From the NCBI GenBank assembly GCA_026993525.1, contig JALWSS010000208.1, positions 1 through 36,993 on the forward strand: a stretch of DNA of 36,993 nt, given 5' to 3'. The notes below the pieces were generated by a model, which did not search any database, was not told the origin of the DNA, and saw nothing but the letters and a program-made list of their open reading frames with translations. Positions 1 through 9,049 of this stretch are shown here, piece after piece. Origin of the DNA: Saprospiraceae bacterium. Its GTDB lineage: Bacteria > Bacteroidota > Bacteroidia > Chitinophagales > Saprospiraceae. Numbering within the stretch: position 1 is the stretch's first letter; every line of letters begins with the position of its first letter. A program made the position numbers and the translations under genes.

Positions 1-81
1 GTAATTGCGGGCAAAATACTGAAAATGAAATAAATAGGAAGAAATAAACGGTAATGCAATAATGAAAGTAAGTGCAATAAC

Positions 82-125
82 CCCCCTCCCTGCAATTGCA
101 AAGCGCAGCGGCACTTGCAGTCCTC
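82..125. repeat. Dispersed element, copy A (TGCAA-N14-GGCACTTGC)
   Basis: TGCAA at 91-95 is followed exactly 14 bases later by GGCACTTGC at 110-118. Two more copies with the same spacing lie at 36093-36120 and 36243-36270. Here AAGTGC at 70-75 can pair with GCACTT at 111-116. The rest of bases 1-171 is A/T-rich and shows no gene. Function unknown. Confidence 0.55.
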
Positions 126-171
126 AATCGAGCTTTTCCAGCTTGGGGTATTCACCCCCCCTCCATTTAAT

Positions 172-350
172 TTACAAAGCCGTCTTGTGACACCTTTCGT
201 TTTTCAAAGCTTCCACTTCTACACTCACCCCATACCTGGGTTTAAGGGTGATAAGGGGTTCAGGTTTGACGGAGTATTTGGGGCAGTTTGAAATTAAAGA
301 AGAAGAAAAGCATAAGAAACCAATTTCCTGGCCCGTACAGATTTCAGTTA
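172..350 (-). pseudogene. Degenerate 3' fragment of a cytochrome P450 gene
   Basis: Read on the minus strand, bases about 222-300 match the 3' end of the intact P450 gene (1963-2042) with only scattered differences. The peptide VKPEPLITLKPRYGV is identical in both. Just upstream, the reading FNFKL that precedes this segment in the intact protein lies in a different frame, so a small indel has shifted the frame. No heme-binding loop or other upstream P450 motif is present, so only the tail survives. The frame ends at a TAA at 172-174. This is probably a remnant of a tandem copy, or of the original 3' end displaced by the gene at 348-1823. The upstream limit of homology is approximate. Confidence 0.75.
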
Positions 351-1823
351 GTGAATGTGCAACTTTCGAACCTCTATGGTTCTTTTTGGCAGCATTGACA
401 CAATGTAAAGTGCTCCACTTTGGTAGCAAAAAGCCGGATTCTTCAATTGGCCAAGAGGCAGCTCAATTTCCGCTCCATCAGGGCTTTGAATTAGCGCAAT
501 GAAGTCTGAGTCATTCTGAAAAATGCGAATTATCCGTCTTTCACTGGTTCCGGAGGCATAAAACAACTTCCATTCTTCCTCTGCTCCAGACAAGTTGTGA
601 ACTTCTATTTCATTGGCTGGCTGCTTTGACACATACAGTGTCTCAGGATTATTCAAATAAATGATTCCGATTGCAGAATCAAGGTCAATAAAATAGCTCC
701 AGTTGTTGTAATAATAATCACCGGATTTGATTTGCCCCTGTGTCAATTCAAACCCGTCATAACCCAGAAATGCAAGCGAGTCCTTCCGCAATTGAAAAAT
801 AGCCGAAGTATGAAAACGGTCTTTCTGCACCTTATTGGGAACATAACCCGGCAGGTAGTCAGGATCATAAATCTTCACATGCAACAAGCTATCTTTTACA
901 TATAATTGTTTTCCAAAGAATCCATCCAGATAAAGTACTGAATAATTTGAATCGGAAATTTTTCTGTCCAGCGGCCATAAATGAATCAAGCTAAAATTCT
1001 GATCAATGGTGAACACCACAGGCAGGTAAATCAGGTCTCTGTCCTCATTGACATCAAAATTGAACTCACCAACACAATACAACATGTCATTGACAAGTAT
1101 TGCATTGCTGACGTGTAACACCTGCACCCTTGCCTTCTTACATATTTTTTTTATGTCGTCAAAATCACCGGAAAAGGTCTTTTCCAAATTCAATTTTTTA
1201 ATCAAACCATAGTATTCAGACTCTGACACATCCTGGTACCTGACAACATGACCACTCGCATCTGATTTCCAAAGGACATAAGGCAGATAATTTGATGTGT
1301 TCATAAAATACATATCTCCGTTATTACCAACTCCCAATAACACATTCAACAAAAAAGAGTACCTGGAATCATCAAGTTTCAACTCAACACTTTCATTCAG
1401 ACAACGCTCTACTACCTGCTTATTGCATACATTGATTATTGAATCAACATTCTCACTAAATCTGGCCAGCAAACCTCGATAGACCATATTTCCCCCACAA
1501 TCTTGTATTACCAAGCCAGACCGCAAGCCAACAGAAAGCTTTTGATAAAGTGCTGAATCTTGAATTACATACTTTTCGGCCATAAGGCTATCCCAGCCAA
1601 AAAATGAGTTGATGTAAATCTGGTTAATTTCTGACAGTGGATTGCCCATGACAACTTTCACTTCACCTATAAACTTCTCTTCAAGTTGCTCAAAGGCGAA
1701 CAATGGCAAATCAACACAGGCCGAACAATCAGACGGGGAGGCCGTGATATAAGCAACCTGTGAAAAGAGAGGAACACAAAATAAGATAGAATAGAACAGA
1801 GATACGAGTAACAGTTTTTTCAT
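348..1823 (-). CDS. Exported protein of unknown function with N-terminal CxxC motif
   Basis: This 491-residue protein starts at the ATG that gives MKKLLLVSLFYSILFCVPLF, a clear Sec signal peptide ending near a SQ/V cleavage site. Two further in-frame ATGs lie upstream (1835, 1868) but would put a polar extension before the signal. Just after the signal is a CSAC motif, and about 90 residues later GLVIQDCGGNMVYRG resembles the end of a thioredoxin fold, so an N-terminal thioredoxin-like domain is possible. The remainder has repeated short hydrophobic/aromatic strands and LYV/YLDG phrases compatible with a beta-propeller, but I do not recognise a family. The gene is visibly richer in A/T than its neighbours and lies between a P450 gene and a P450 fragment, which suggests acquisition by transfer. 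Function unknown. Confidence 0.7.
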   Translation of the reverse strand: MKKLLLVSLFYSILFCVPLFSQVAYITASPSDCSACVDLPLFAFEQLEEKFIGEVKVVMGNPLSEINQIYINSFFGWDSLMAEKYVIQDSALYQKLSVGLRSGLVIQDCGGNMVYRGLLARFSENVDSIINVCNKQVVERCLNESVELKLDDSRYSFLLNVLLGVGNNGDMYFMNTSNYLPYVLWKSDASGHVVRYQDVSESEYYGLIKKLNLEKTFSGDFDDIKKICKKARVQVLHVSNAILVNDMLYCVGEFNFDVNEDRDLIYLPVVFTIDQNFSLIHLWPLDRKISDSNYSVLYLDGFFGKQLYVKDSLLHVKIYDPDYLPGYVPNKVQKDRFHTSAIFQLRKDSLAFLGYDGFELTQGQIKSGDYYYNNWSYFIDLDSAIGIIYLNNPETLYVSKQPANEIEVHNLSGAEEEWKLFYASGTSERRIIRIFQNDSDFIALIQSPDGAEIELPLGQLKNPAFCYQSGALYIVSMLPKRTIEVRKLHIH

Positions 1824-1876
1824 TAGTGTCCTCATTTGCGAAATATTTATAGCTAAAATAACAATCAACTCAACTA

Positions 1877-3286
1877 CTACTTAGAACTTAACTTTTCCTT
1901 AATGCAACCAATTCTCTGGCGAACAGGAGGCCGCTCTTTGCGCCACCGATGTTCAACAGCCATCCTCACCCCATACCTCGGTTTTAGCGTGATGAGGGGT
2001 TCGGGTTTGACGGGGTGGCCGGGGAGTAGTTTGAAGTTGAAGCGGCGAACCAGCATGGCCAGCAGGAGTTGCATTTCCATCAGGGCGAAGTGGTTGCCGA
2101 TGCACATGCGGGGGCCGGCGCCGAAGGGCATGTAGGCCAGGCGGGGTCTTTCTTTTTCTGCTTCCGGGCTGAAGTGAGCTGGATAGAATTCGTGGGGGCG
2201 TTCGTACCATTCGGGGTTGCGGTGTACGGCGGCAATGGCGATGAACAGCACCGATCCGGCAGGTACGGGGTGGCCCAGGATCAGGTCGTCTTCGATGGGT
2301 TCCCTTCCGATGGCGAATGCGGGTGGATACAACCGCATGCCTTCCTTGATGACCTGCATGGTATAGGTCAGTTTTGGAAGCTCGCCGAAGTTTGGCGTGC
2401 GGTCGCCCAGGACGGTGTCCACTTCATTGCGCAGCGACTGAAGCACTTCCGGGTGTTGCGACAGCAGGTAGAGTATCCAGCTGAGGCCGTTGGAGGAGGT
2501 CTCGTGCCCGGCAGCGAACAGGGTGACGGCTTCGTCCCGGAGTTGCCGGTCATTCATGGCTTCGCCGGTGTCGGCGTCGCGGGCTTCCAGCAGCATGGTG
2601 AGCAGGTCGTTGGGGCGTTGGGTCATGGCCCGGCGTTCATCCACCAGGGCATACAATTGCCGGTCGAACCAGTCCATGTCCTTTCGGAAATGCCGGTGCC
2701 TGCCGTTGAGGTAGTAAAAAGGAACCAGGTGGGGTTTGGTGGTGCGATCCACGAGGTAATCCTGCGCATCCACCATGATGCGGTACATTTCAGCGATGTC
2801 GGCTTTGTTGTCGGTGCTGAAGAGGGTTTTGAGCACAATGTCAGCCGTCACTTTCATCATTTCCACGGTGATGTCCAGCACGGTGGGTTTTTCGGTTCGC
2901 TGCCGCAAATCCCCGATGTACCGTTCGGCCACTTCGCCCATTGCGACGAAAAGCCCTTCCAGCTTTGCCTTGTGAAAACCCGGTTGTATCAACCTGCGCT
3001 GATGAAACCAGGATTCCCCTTCGTTGGTCACCAGCCCGTAGCCGAGGGCGAGGCGAAGGTTCCGGTAGGCAAAGCTTTTCCGGTAGTTCTTCTGTTTGCG
3101 TTGCAAAACGTGGGCAATGGCCTCCAGGTCCGTTGTGACGAAAACTTTTCTGAACAAAAAGGGAATGCGGTAAAAACTGCCCAGCGACATGCCCCTGGTG
3201 GTGGTGAACTTGAAGGGGTCCACCAGAAATTCCGCACCCGGGATGAGCGGGTTCCTGCCTTTGAAAACCGGAAGCTCTGAAACCAT
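1877..3286 (-). CDS. Cytochrome P450 monooxygenase
   Basis: A complete 469-residue cytochrome P450, a heme-thiolate enzyme that inserts oxygen into a substrate using electrons from a redox partner. The I-helix motif AGHETSS is near residue 259, the K-helix ExxR (EGMR) near 314, and the heme loop FGAGPRMCIG has the axial cysteine near 395. There is no signal peptide or N-terminal membrane anchor, so it is probably cytosolic. The general pattern (WFHQRRLIQPGFH early, GHETSSNGLSW in the I-helix) resembles the bacterial CYP4/CYP102-like group that often acts on fatty acids or terpenoids. The substrate cannot be told from sequence, and no ferredoxin or reductase gene is nearby. After the usual PRYGV end there is an extra tail of about 28 basic residues. 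A broken copy of its 3' end lies at 172-350. Confidence 0.95.
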   Translation of the reverse strand: MVSELPVFKGRNPLIPGAEFLVDPFKFTTTRGMSLGSFYRIPFLFRKVFVTTDLEAIAHVLQRKQKNYRKSFAYRNLRLALGYGLVTNEGESWFHQRRLIQPGFHKAKLEGLFVAMGEVAERYIGDLRQRTEKPTVLDITVEMMKVTADIVLKTLFSTDNKADIAEMYRIMVDAQDYLVDRTTKPHLVPFYYLNGRHRHFRKDMDWFDRQLYALVDERRAMTQRPNDLLTMLLEARDADTGEAMNDRQLRDEAVTLFAAGHETSSNGLSWILYLLSQHPEVLQSLRNEVDTVLGDRTPNFGELPKLTYTMQVIKEGMRLYPPAFAIGREPIEDDLILGHPVPAGSVLFIAIAAVHRNPEWYERPHEFYPAHFSPEAEKERPRLAYMPFGAGPRMCIGNHFALMEMQLLLAMLVRRFNFKLLPGHPVKPEPLITLKPRYGVRMAVEHRWRKERPPVRQRIGCIKEKLSSK

Positions 3287-3631
3287 GGTTGAGGTTTTTT
3301 ACAGGCACCGGTCGGGAGACCGGCGCCAGCAGGTTTTTTGGGGTTTTTTGAGGTTTTTGAGGTTTTTGAGGTTTTTGAGGTTTTTGTCCCGAGGCAAGCT
3401 CGGGATTGAGGTTTTTGTCCCGAGGCAAGCTCGGGATTGAGGTTTTTGAGACCCCATCAGGCGCTGACTTTCAGTCAGCTCCTGAACTCTCCTTGCGGTT
3501 TCTTGAAGGGTTTTGTCCCGAGGCAAGCTCGGGACTGGAGGTTTTTTTGGGTGGGGTTGTCTTGGGTTTTTGAGAAGGTTGTTGCCTCCCTACTCCCTAC
3601 TCCCTACTCCCTACTCCCTACTCCCTACTCC
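3287..3631. repeat. Intergenic repeat region: GGTTTTTGA units, CCCGAG palindromes, CTCCCTA array
   Basis: No gene is seen here. Bases 3335-3385 hold tandem copies of TTTTTGAGG. Three identical 17-base palindromic units, CCCGAGGCAAGCTCGGG, lie at 3388-3404, 3419-3435 and 3517-3533, each able to form a 6-bp stem with a 5-base loop. Bases 3588-3631 hold about six copies of the heptamer CTCCCTA. Short open frames across this region only translate the repeats. Confidence 0.85.
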
Positions 3632-3632
3632 A

Positions 3633-3667
3633 AAAAAAGGTTGCTGTGCTTGACAACAACCTTTTTT
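3633..3667 (-). terminator. Rho-independent terminator of the aminopeptidase gene
   Basis: AAAAAAGGTTG (3633-3643) and CAACCTTTTTT (3657-3667) form a perfect 11-bp stem with a 13-base loop. It lies 24 bases past the stop of the minus-strand aminopeptidase gene. The A- and T-tracts at both ends make it usable from either strand. Confidence 0.8.
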
Positions 3668-3690
3668 CATTCTGGTTTTGGCCGCTTTTT

Positions 3691-6327
3691 TTAGGGTTTC
3701 AGGGGCGGGTCGGGGAAGCCGGCATACATGCGTTGTACCCGCTCGTCTTTCTCCCAGGCTTTTACCACTTCTATGATGGAGGTGAGTTGCTCATCGGCGG
3801 TGGCGATTTTCATTTTCTCCTCCTCTGTGGTTGCAGCTTGCTTTTGCTCTGCCAATGCGGCGTGCAGGTCGTTAATGCTTTTCGTCGCAACGTAGCGCAT
3901 CCAGAACAGCTTGCTGTCGTTCATGGCTATTTCCTTTAATTGCGTGGCCACCTTGACCATCTGTCCGGGATCGGCCTGGGCTGCCAGGTTGGTGTAATCT
4001 TCGATAAATCCGAACTGGCTGAAGCCGCCCACTTTGTTGAGGTTTTCTTCGAAAAACGGCAGTTTGTCCGTGCGGCCGGCATCGGCGTACAAGCCGGCCA
4101 GGGCCAGGATGATGCTCTCGCTTTTCTCAGACTCCAGCTTTTCGGCAACGTTGAGTGCTTCCGCTTTGTCCAGTTCCAGCAGCGCTTTCAGTGCAGCCGA
4201 CACCACGCTGAGCGCGGGGTCGTTGCTGATGGCGGACTTAATGGTCCCGATGTAAGTGCTGTCACCGCTTTCGGCCAGTTTGCCCAATGCGGTTTCCCGC
4301 ACTACTGAGTGTTGATCGTCGGTGGCCATTTTCAGGATTTGCGCTTCAGTTTCGTCGTCGAGGTCCACCAGGTTGGTGGCGAAGAGGCGCATCAGCCAGA
4401 AATCATCGTTGAGGGCTTTTTTGATCAGGGCCCGGGCTTTGGGGTTTTCGCTATCACGCAGTTCCTGCAAGGCCTTCAGGCGGTGCACGAGATTGGGGGC
4501 CAGTTCGAATTGGCTGATGTATTCCTCCTCGCTTTTGGCTTCATCGAGTTTGGCCAGCAGCATGCCGTCGCCGTCAAAAACGATGAGTTCGGGATCGGCA
4601 GCGGCAGGCAGGCGAAACTCCTGTCTGCGTTCATTGATCAGAATGCGGTGGCGCTGCACCTCGCCGTTGACGTACACATCCACATCCACCGGCAGGATGA
4701 ACACAGGTGGCATCTCATCCGGGTTTTGGGTCTGAGCCACTTCAAGGATCACCTCGTTGTTTTCGTCGTCGTAATCGTAATCCACTTTCAGTTCCGGATG
4801 GCCCTGGCTGTAAAACCACAGGTTGAAGAACCAGTTGAGGTCCTCGCCGGTCACATCCTCAAAAGCCAGGCGCAGTTCGTGGCCTTCCACATCAGAATAT
4901 TCGTTGTCCACCAGGTATTTGTTCAGCGAAGCAAAGAAGGCTTCGTCGCCAACGTAATTGCGGAGCATGTGCAGCACCAGCCCGCCCTTGTTGTAGCTGT
5001 GGGCATCGAACATGTCCTCTTTGTCATCGTAGCCAAAATGCACCAGCGGGTGGATGCCTTGTTCGGAGGATTGCAAATAGCCCTGCAACTCCTGAATGCG
5101 GTGAAAATCAGCTTCGTCTTTGCCGTATTTGTGCTCCAGCCAGAGGTACTCGCTGTAATTGGCAAAGCCCTCGTTGAGGGTGAGGTTGGCCCAGCTCTCG
5201 CAGGTCACCAGGTCGCCAAACCAGTGGTGGAACATTTCGTGAGCGACCACCTTTTCGTTTTGTAGATTGTCAACCAGTTCCCGGTCAGTGCCCTGCATGA
5301 ACTCTCCGAAAATGACTGCGGTGGTATTCTCCATGGCACCGGACACATAGTCCCTCACCACCACCTGATCGTACTTTTGCCAGGGGTAGGGATAGTGGAG
5401 GATGTCGGAAAAGAAAGAGAGCATTTCCGGCGTATGGGGAAATATCTTCCGTGCATAGGGCTCGTATTCCGGCTCCACATAGTAATCCACCGGTTTTCCT
5501 TTCCACTCGTCGTGCACCACAGCGTATTCGCCAACGGCCACCATGAACAGGTATGGTGCGTGCGGCAGGTCCATGTGCCAGTAATCGGTGCGGGTGCCGT
5601 CGGGGTTTTTCTTCGAAGAAATCAAAAGGCCGTTGGACAGGGTCACAAAGTTGTCGTCAACGGTGAGGTACATTTCCTGTGTACAGCGCTCGTTGGGTTT
5701 GTCAATGGTGGGGAACCACCGTGAGTTGTTTTCCGTTTCGCCCTGGGTCCATATTTGCCGGGGTTTGCCGGGGTCTTCCCCTCTGGGATTGATGAAGAAA
5801 AGCCCTTTGTCGGAAGTGATGGCTGCACTGCCCCCCGTTTCCGAAGGATGAGCGGTGTAGTCAATGAACAGCTTGTACTTTTCGTCCCGGTTGTAGCTCC
5901 GGTTCAGGTGGATGGTGATTTGATTTCCGTCGTAATCGTATTTCAGGTCTTCGCCCGTGTCCACCAGTTTTACTTCGTGAAAATCAAAGCCTTTGGCGTC
6001 CAGCACCACTTTGTCGGTGGCGTAGAAATAAGGCTTCAGGGTAAGGGTGGCTTTGCCGAGGACCTCCTCCTTTTCCCAGTCGAAACTGAGTTCCAGCCGG
6101 GTGTGCAACAGGTCATTGCTGCGGCGGGCACTGGGATTGTAAACCGGCAGGGTGTAATCCTCTTCGGCAATGTCCGGAAGGGTGTCGGGGGCGGTTTTGG
6201 GGGCTGTGACCACCAGGGTGTCGAGGTTCCGGTGTTCAGGCTCAGGCAGAATGATGGCGGAATATTCCTTTGGGGCGCAACTGCCCAGCAGCGCTATTGC
6301 GGCAGCGAAAAAAAGCAACTTCTTCAT
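3691..6327 (-). CDS. M1-family zinc aminopeptidase, lipoprotein
   Basis: This 878-residue protein is a gluzincin of the M1 family, which removes N-terminal residues from peptides. The GAMEN exopeptidase motif (SGAMENTTAVIF) is near residue 331, the zinc site HEMFH near 362, and the second zinc ligand in NEGFA near 386, the standard HExxH-18-E spacing. The N-terminus MKKLLFFAAAIALLGSC is an SPII lipoprotein signal with the lipidated Cys near 17, so the enzyme is likely anchored in the envelope. About 260 residues after the catalytic part look like helical HEAT-type repeats (for example ALGKLAESGDSTYIGTIKSA), as in other long bacterial M1 enzymes. It is divergent from the GH57 gene, with a possible -7 box at 6414-6421, and is followed by a strong terminator. 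Confidence 0.95.
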   Translation of the reverse strand: MKKLLFFAAAIALLGSCAPKEYSAIILPEPEHRNLDTLVVTAPKTAPDTLPDIAEEDYTLPVYNPSARRSNDLLHTRLELSFDWEKEEVLGKATLTLKPYFYATDKVVLDAKGFDFHEVKLVDTGEDLKYDYDGNQITIHLNRSYNRDEKYKLFIDYTAHPSETGGSAAITSDKGLFFINPRGEDPGKPRQIWTQGETENNSRWFPTIDKPNERCTQEMYLTVDDNFVTLSNGLLISSKKNPDGTRTDYWHMDLPHAPYLFMVAVGEYAVVHDEWKGKPVDYYVEPEYEPYARKIFPHTPEMLSFFSDILHYPYPWQKYDQVVVRDYVSGAMENTTAVIFGEFMQGTDRELVDNLQNEKVVAHEMFHHWFGDLVTCESWANLTLNEGFANYSEYLWLEHKYGKDEADFHRIQELQGYLQSSEQGIHPLVHFGYDDKEDMFDAHSYNKGGLVLHMLRNYVGDEAFFASLNKYLVDNEYSDVEGHELRLAFEDVTGEDLNWFFNLWFYSQGHPELKVDYDYDDENNEVILEVAQTQNPDEMPPVFILPVDVDVYVNGEVQRHRILINERRQEFRLPAAADPELIVFDGDGMLLAKLDEAKSEEEYISQFELAPNLVHRLKALQELRDSENPKARALIKKALNDDFWLMRLFATNLVDLDDETEAQILKMATDDQHSVVRETALGKLAESGDSTYIGTIKSAISNDPALSVVSAALKALLELDKAEALNVAEKLESEKSESIILALAGLYADAGRTDKLPFFEENLNKVGGFSQFGFIEDYTNLAAQADPGQMVKVATQLKEIAMNDSKLFWMRYVATKSINDLHAALAEQKQAATTEEEKMKIATADEQLTSIIEVVKAWEKDERVQRMYAGFPDPPLKP

Positions 6328-6413
6328 GCAATCGAGGTTGAGTGGTTTGTTGGAAATGACAGCCTTTCAGCAGGCTGATACAATTGTGATGTATTCTCCT
6401 TAACGAAAGTCGG

Positions 6414-6421
6414 CAAAGATA
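6414..6421 (-). promoter_or_regulatory. Candidate -7 box for the aminopeptidase gene
   Basis: On the minus strand this reads TATCTTTG, a perfect match to the Bacteroidota -7 consensus TAnnTTTG. It lies about 87 bases before the start codon. A TTTG exists upstream but only 15 bases away, shorter than the usual 19-21, so the -33 part is weak. The rest of 6328-6636 shows only a small AGCCT/AGGCT hairpin near 6361. Confidence 0.4.
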
Positions 6422-6636
6422 GGAACAATGACCACCCAAAACGCTGTCAGGTTGCCCGCTTCGACAAATGGCCGTCAATGATGTGCCAACGGCCCGATTC
6501 AGGCTATTGAGGTGTGCCGGCAGGGGAGAAGTTCTTTTAACGCAACGGGCACATTAGCACGGATTTGGTTTTCTCTGTTTCTTCGCCTGCGGCAAAATGT
6601 TGAATTTGGCCTTTCGCCGAGCAAAAAGCACCAATC

Positions 6637-9039
6637 ATGTCTGCCAATAAATTCGTCTGTATCCACGGTCATTTTTACCAGCCACCGCGTGAAAACGCCT
6701 GGCTGGAGGTGATTGAACTTCAGGAGAGTGCTGCCCCCTTTCACGACTGGAACGAACGGATCAATTTTGAATGCTACGCCCCCAACGCCGCCGCCCGCAT
6801 ACTTAACGAAGCAGACGAAATCCGGAAAATCGTCAACAATTACGCCTGCATCAGCTTCAACTTTGGCCCTACATTGCTGGACTGGCTGGAGCAAAAGGAC
6901 CCCGGCACCTACCAGGCCATTCTCAACGCCGATGCCGCCAGTGTACTCCGATTCGGCGGGCACGGCAATGCCCTGGCGCAAGCCTACAACCACATGATCA
7001 TGCCCCTGGCGGATGCCCTCGACAAAGAATCGCAGGTGCTGTGGGGCATCGCCGATTTCAGGCACCGCTTCGGGAGGCTCCCGGAAGGCATGTGGCTGCC
7101 CGAAACCGCTGCCGACACCCCCACCCTGGAAGTGTTGGCGGAGCATGGCATCAAATTCACCATCCTGGCACCACGCCAGGCCAGGGCCTTCCGGAAAATC
7201 GGCGAAGAGGCGTGGACGCCCCTCAGCGAAAACATTGACCCGCGCCGGCCCTACCGCTGTTTTCTCCCTTCGGGCAAATACATCGACCTGTTTTTTTACG
7301 ACGGCGGCAATGCCAAAGCCGTGGCCTTCGAAGGCCTGCTCAACAAGGGGGAGTTTTTCGCCGGGCGCATGCTGAGTGTTTTTGACGAAAACGACACCCC
7401 CCAGCTCTCCCACATCGCCACCGACGGGGAGAGCTACGGCCACCACCACCGATTTGGTGAAATGGCACTGGCCCATTGCCTCGATTTCATTGACAAAGGC
7501 GATCAGGCAGAGATCATCAACTACGGGTTTTACCTGGAGCGTTTCCCTCCGGAATACGAAGTGCAAATCCATGAGGCTTCGTCCTGGAGCTGTGTGCACG
7601 GCGTGGAGCGTTGGCGCTCCGACTGCGGCTGCTCCGACGGCGGCCAGCCCGGCTGGACCCAGGAGTGGCGCCGCCCCCTGCGCGATGCCCTGGACTGGCT
7701 GCGGGATGAGTTGCGGGTTGTTTTCGAAGAAAGAGCAGGAGCGCTGCTCAAAGACATCCGGGCAGCCCGCAACGATTACATCCAGGTCATTCTGAACCGC
7801 GACAAGGGCAACGTGAAGCAATTCCTCAACAGGCATGCTGCCAGGAAACTGTCGGCAGAAGAAACCACGACGGTGCTCCGAATGTTGGAAATGCAACGCC
7901 ACTGCATGCTGATGTACACTTCCTGTGCCTGGTTCTTTGCGGAGATTTCCGGCATCGAGACCAACCAGGTGTTGCAATACGCCCTTCGGGCAATAAAGCA
8001 TGCTGCCGCCGAAACCGGACAGGACCTTACCCCGGCGTTTGAAAAGAGGTTGGAACGGGCTCCGGGCAATGTTTACAAAAACGGCGCAGAGAGCTTCCGC
8101 ATCAACGTTTTACCGACGGAAATGAACCTGACCAGGGTGGGTATGCACTTTGCGGCATCCTGCGTTTTTGAGGACTACGAGAAAGAAGATGAGTTTCTGC
8201 ATTTCGAAGTTCAGAATGATTTCTTTGACAGAAAGCAGGCGGGCTTTCAACGCCTGGTTTTTGGCAGAACCTCTTTGGTGTCAGACATCACCTGGTCTGT
8301 CAAGAAATTCAGCTTTGTCGTGCTGTACCTCGGGCAACAAAACATCTTTGGCTCTGTGGGAATCAACATGCCCCTGGAAAAATTTGTGGAAATGCAACGA
8401 CAAATGGAAGAAGCTTTCAAGAGCTCCAGCCTCGGTGATACAATAGATCTCATCCACAGTTTCGGAACGAAGCGATTCTCCTTCCGCCACTTGTTCAAAG
8501 ACGAAAAACGGAAGTTCCTGAACCTGATCATGGCCCGCAATCTTCCGCCGGTCGAAACGGCCATCCGGGATTATTACGAAGACAACTACCAACTGATGGT
8601 GGGCATGAAAAACAGCAACATCCCCATTCCGGAAGGCTGGAAGAACATTGCCCAATACATCATCAACAGGGACCTGTATGAGTTTTTCCGGAACGGAAAC
8701 CTGAAGGTAAAGACCCTGATCCGGCTGGCAGAAGAATTTGAGCGCTGGGGCCTCAGCCTCTCCAACCCGGAGGCACTGAGCCTGGCAGCAGGAGAACGCA
8801 TCTTCGCTGAAATTCAGAAAGTGGCAGCCAGTGAAACCGGCCTGAAACACCTCAGCACCGTGATCAATATCATGGAGGCGCTGAATGTGCTGAATGTGCA
8901 TCCGGAATTGTGGAAAACGCAAAACCTGTATTACCAGTTGACGGAAGGCTACAGGAGAGGTGAATGGGTTTATGTCAACAGGGAATGGCAATCCAGCTTT
9001 GAAGAGCTGGGGCACCTGCTGAAAATCGCCATGGACTGA
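6637..9039 (+). CDS. Glycoside hydrolase family 57 protein with DUF3536 domain
   Basis: This 800-residue protein begins MSANKFVCIHGHFYQPPREN, the signature start of GH57 enzymes (retaining alpha-glucan-active or related glycosidases). ATDGESYGHHH near residues 260-271 is the conserved acidic region expected to hold a catalytic carboxylate. The N-terminal 300 or so residues form the GH57 barrel and the rest matches the length and style of the DUF3536 extension seen in this subgroup, including a CCGCSDGG-like stretch (RSDCGCSDGG). There is no signal peptide, so it is probably cytosolic and may act on glycogen or another alpha-glucan, but the substrate of this subgroup is not settled. Its stop codon is only 5 bases from that of convergent prfA. 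Confidence 0.92.
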   Translation: MSANKFVCIHGHFYQPPRENAWLEVIELQESAAPFHDWNERINFECYAPNAAARILNEADEIRKIVNNYACISFNFGPTLLDWLEQKDPGTYQAILNADAASVLRFGGHGNALAQAYNHMIMPLADALDKESQVLWGIADFRHRFGRLPEGMWLPETAADTPTLEVLAEHGIKFTILAPRQARAFRKIGEEAWTPLSENIDPRRPYRCFLPSGKYIDLFFYDGGNAKAVAFEGLLNKGEFFAGRMLSVFDENDTPQLSHIATDGESYGHHHRFGEMALAHCLDFIDKGDQAEIINYGFYLERFPPEYEVQIHEASSWSCVHGVERWRSDCGCSDGGQPGWTQEWRRPLRDALDWLRDELRVVFEERAGALLKDIRAARNDYIQVILNRDKGNVKQFLNRHAARKLSAEETTTVLRMLEMQRHCMLMYTSCAWFFAEISGIETNQVLQYALRAIKHAAAETGQDLTPAFEKRLERAPGNVYKNGAESFRINVLPTEMNLTRVGMHFAASCVFEDYEKEDEFLHFEVQNDFFDRKQAGFQRLVFGRTSLVSDITWSVKKFSFVVLYLGQQNIFGSVGINMPLEKFVEMQRQMEEAFKSSSLGDTIDLIHSFGTKRFSFRHLFKDEKRKFLNLIMARNLPPVETAIRDYYEDNYQLMVGMKNSNIPIPEGWKNIAQYIINRDLYEFFRNGNLKVKTLIRLAEEFERWGLSLSNPEALSLAAGERIFAEIQKVAASETGLKHLSTVINIMEALNVLNVHPELWKTQNLYYQLTEGYRRGEWVYVNREWQSSFEELGHLLKIAMD

Positions 9040-9049
9040 CCTGATCAGG
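9040..9049. other. Palindrome CCTGATCAGG between convergent GH57 and prfA genes
   Basis: The 10-base perfect palindrome lies immediately after the GH57 stop codon and contains the prfA stop codon on the other strand (TCA at 9045-9047). There is no room for a classic terminator between the two genes. Confidence 0.6.

Noticed and set aside
2069-3280. Long open frame on the plus strand (about 400 codons)
   Set aside because: It is antisense to the P450 gene, whose motifs are complete on the minus strand; no recognisable protein features.
3335-3631. Regularly repeated blocks considered as a CRISPR array
   Set aside because: Units are too short, spacing is irregular and no unique spacers of constant length occur; no cas genes.
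6499-8001. Long open frame on the minus strand (500 codons)
   Set aside because: Antisense shadow of the GH57 gene in GC-rich DNA; the plus strand carries all family motifs.
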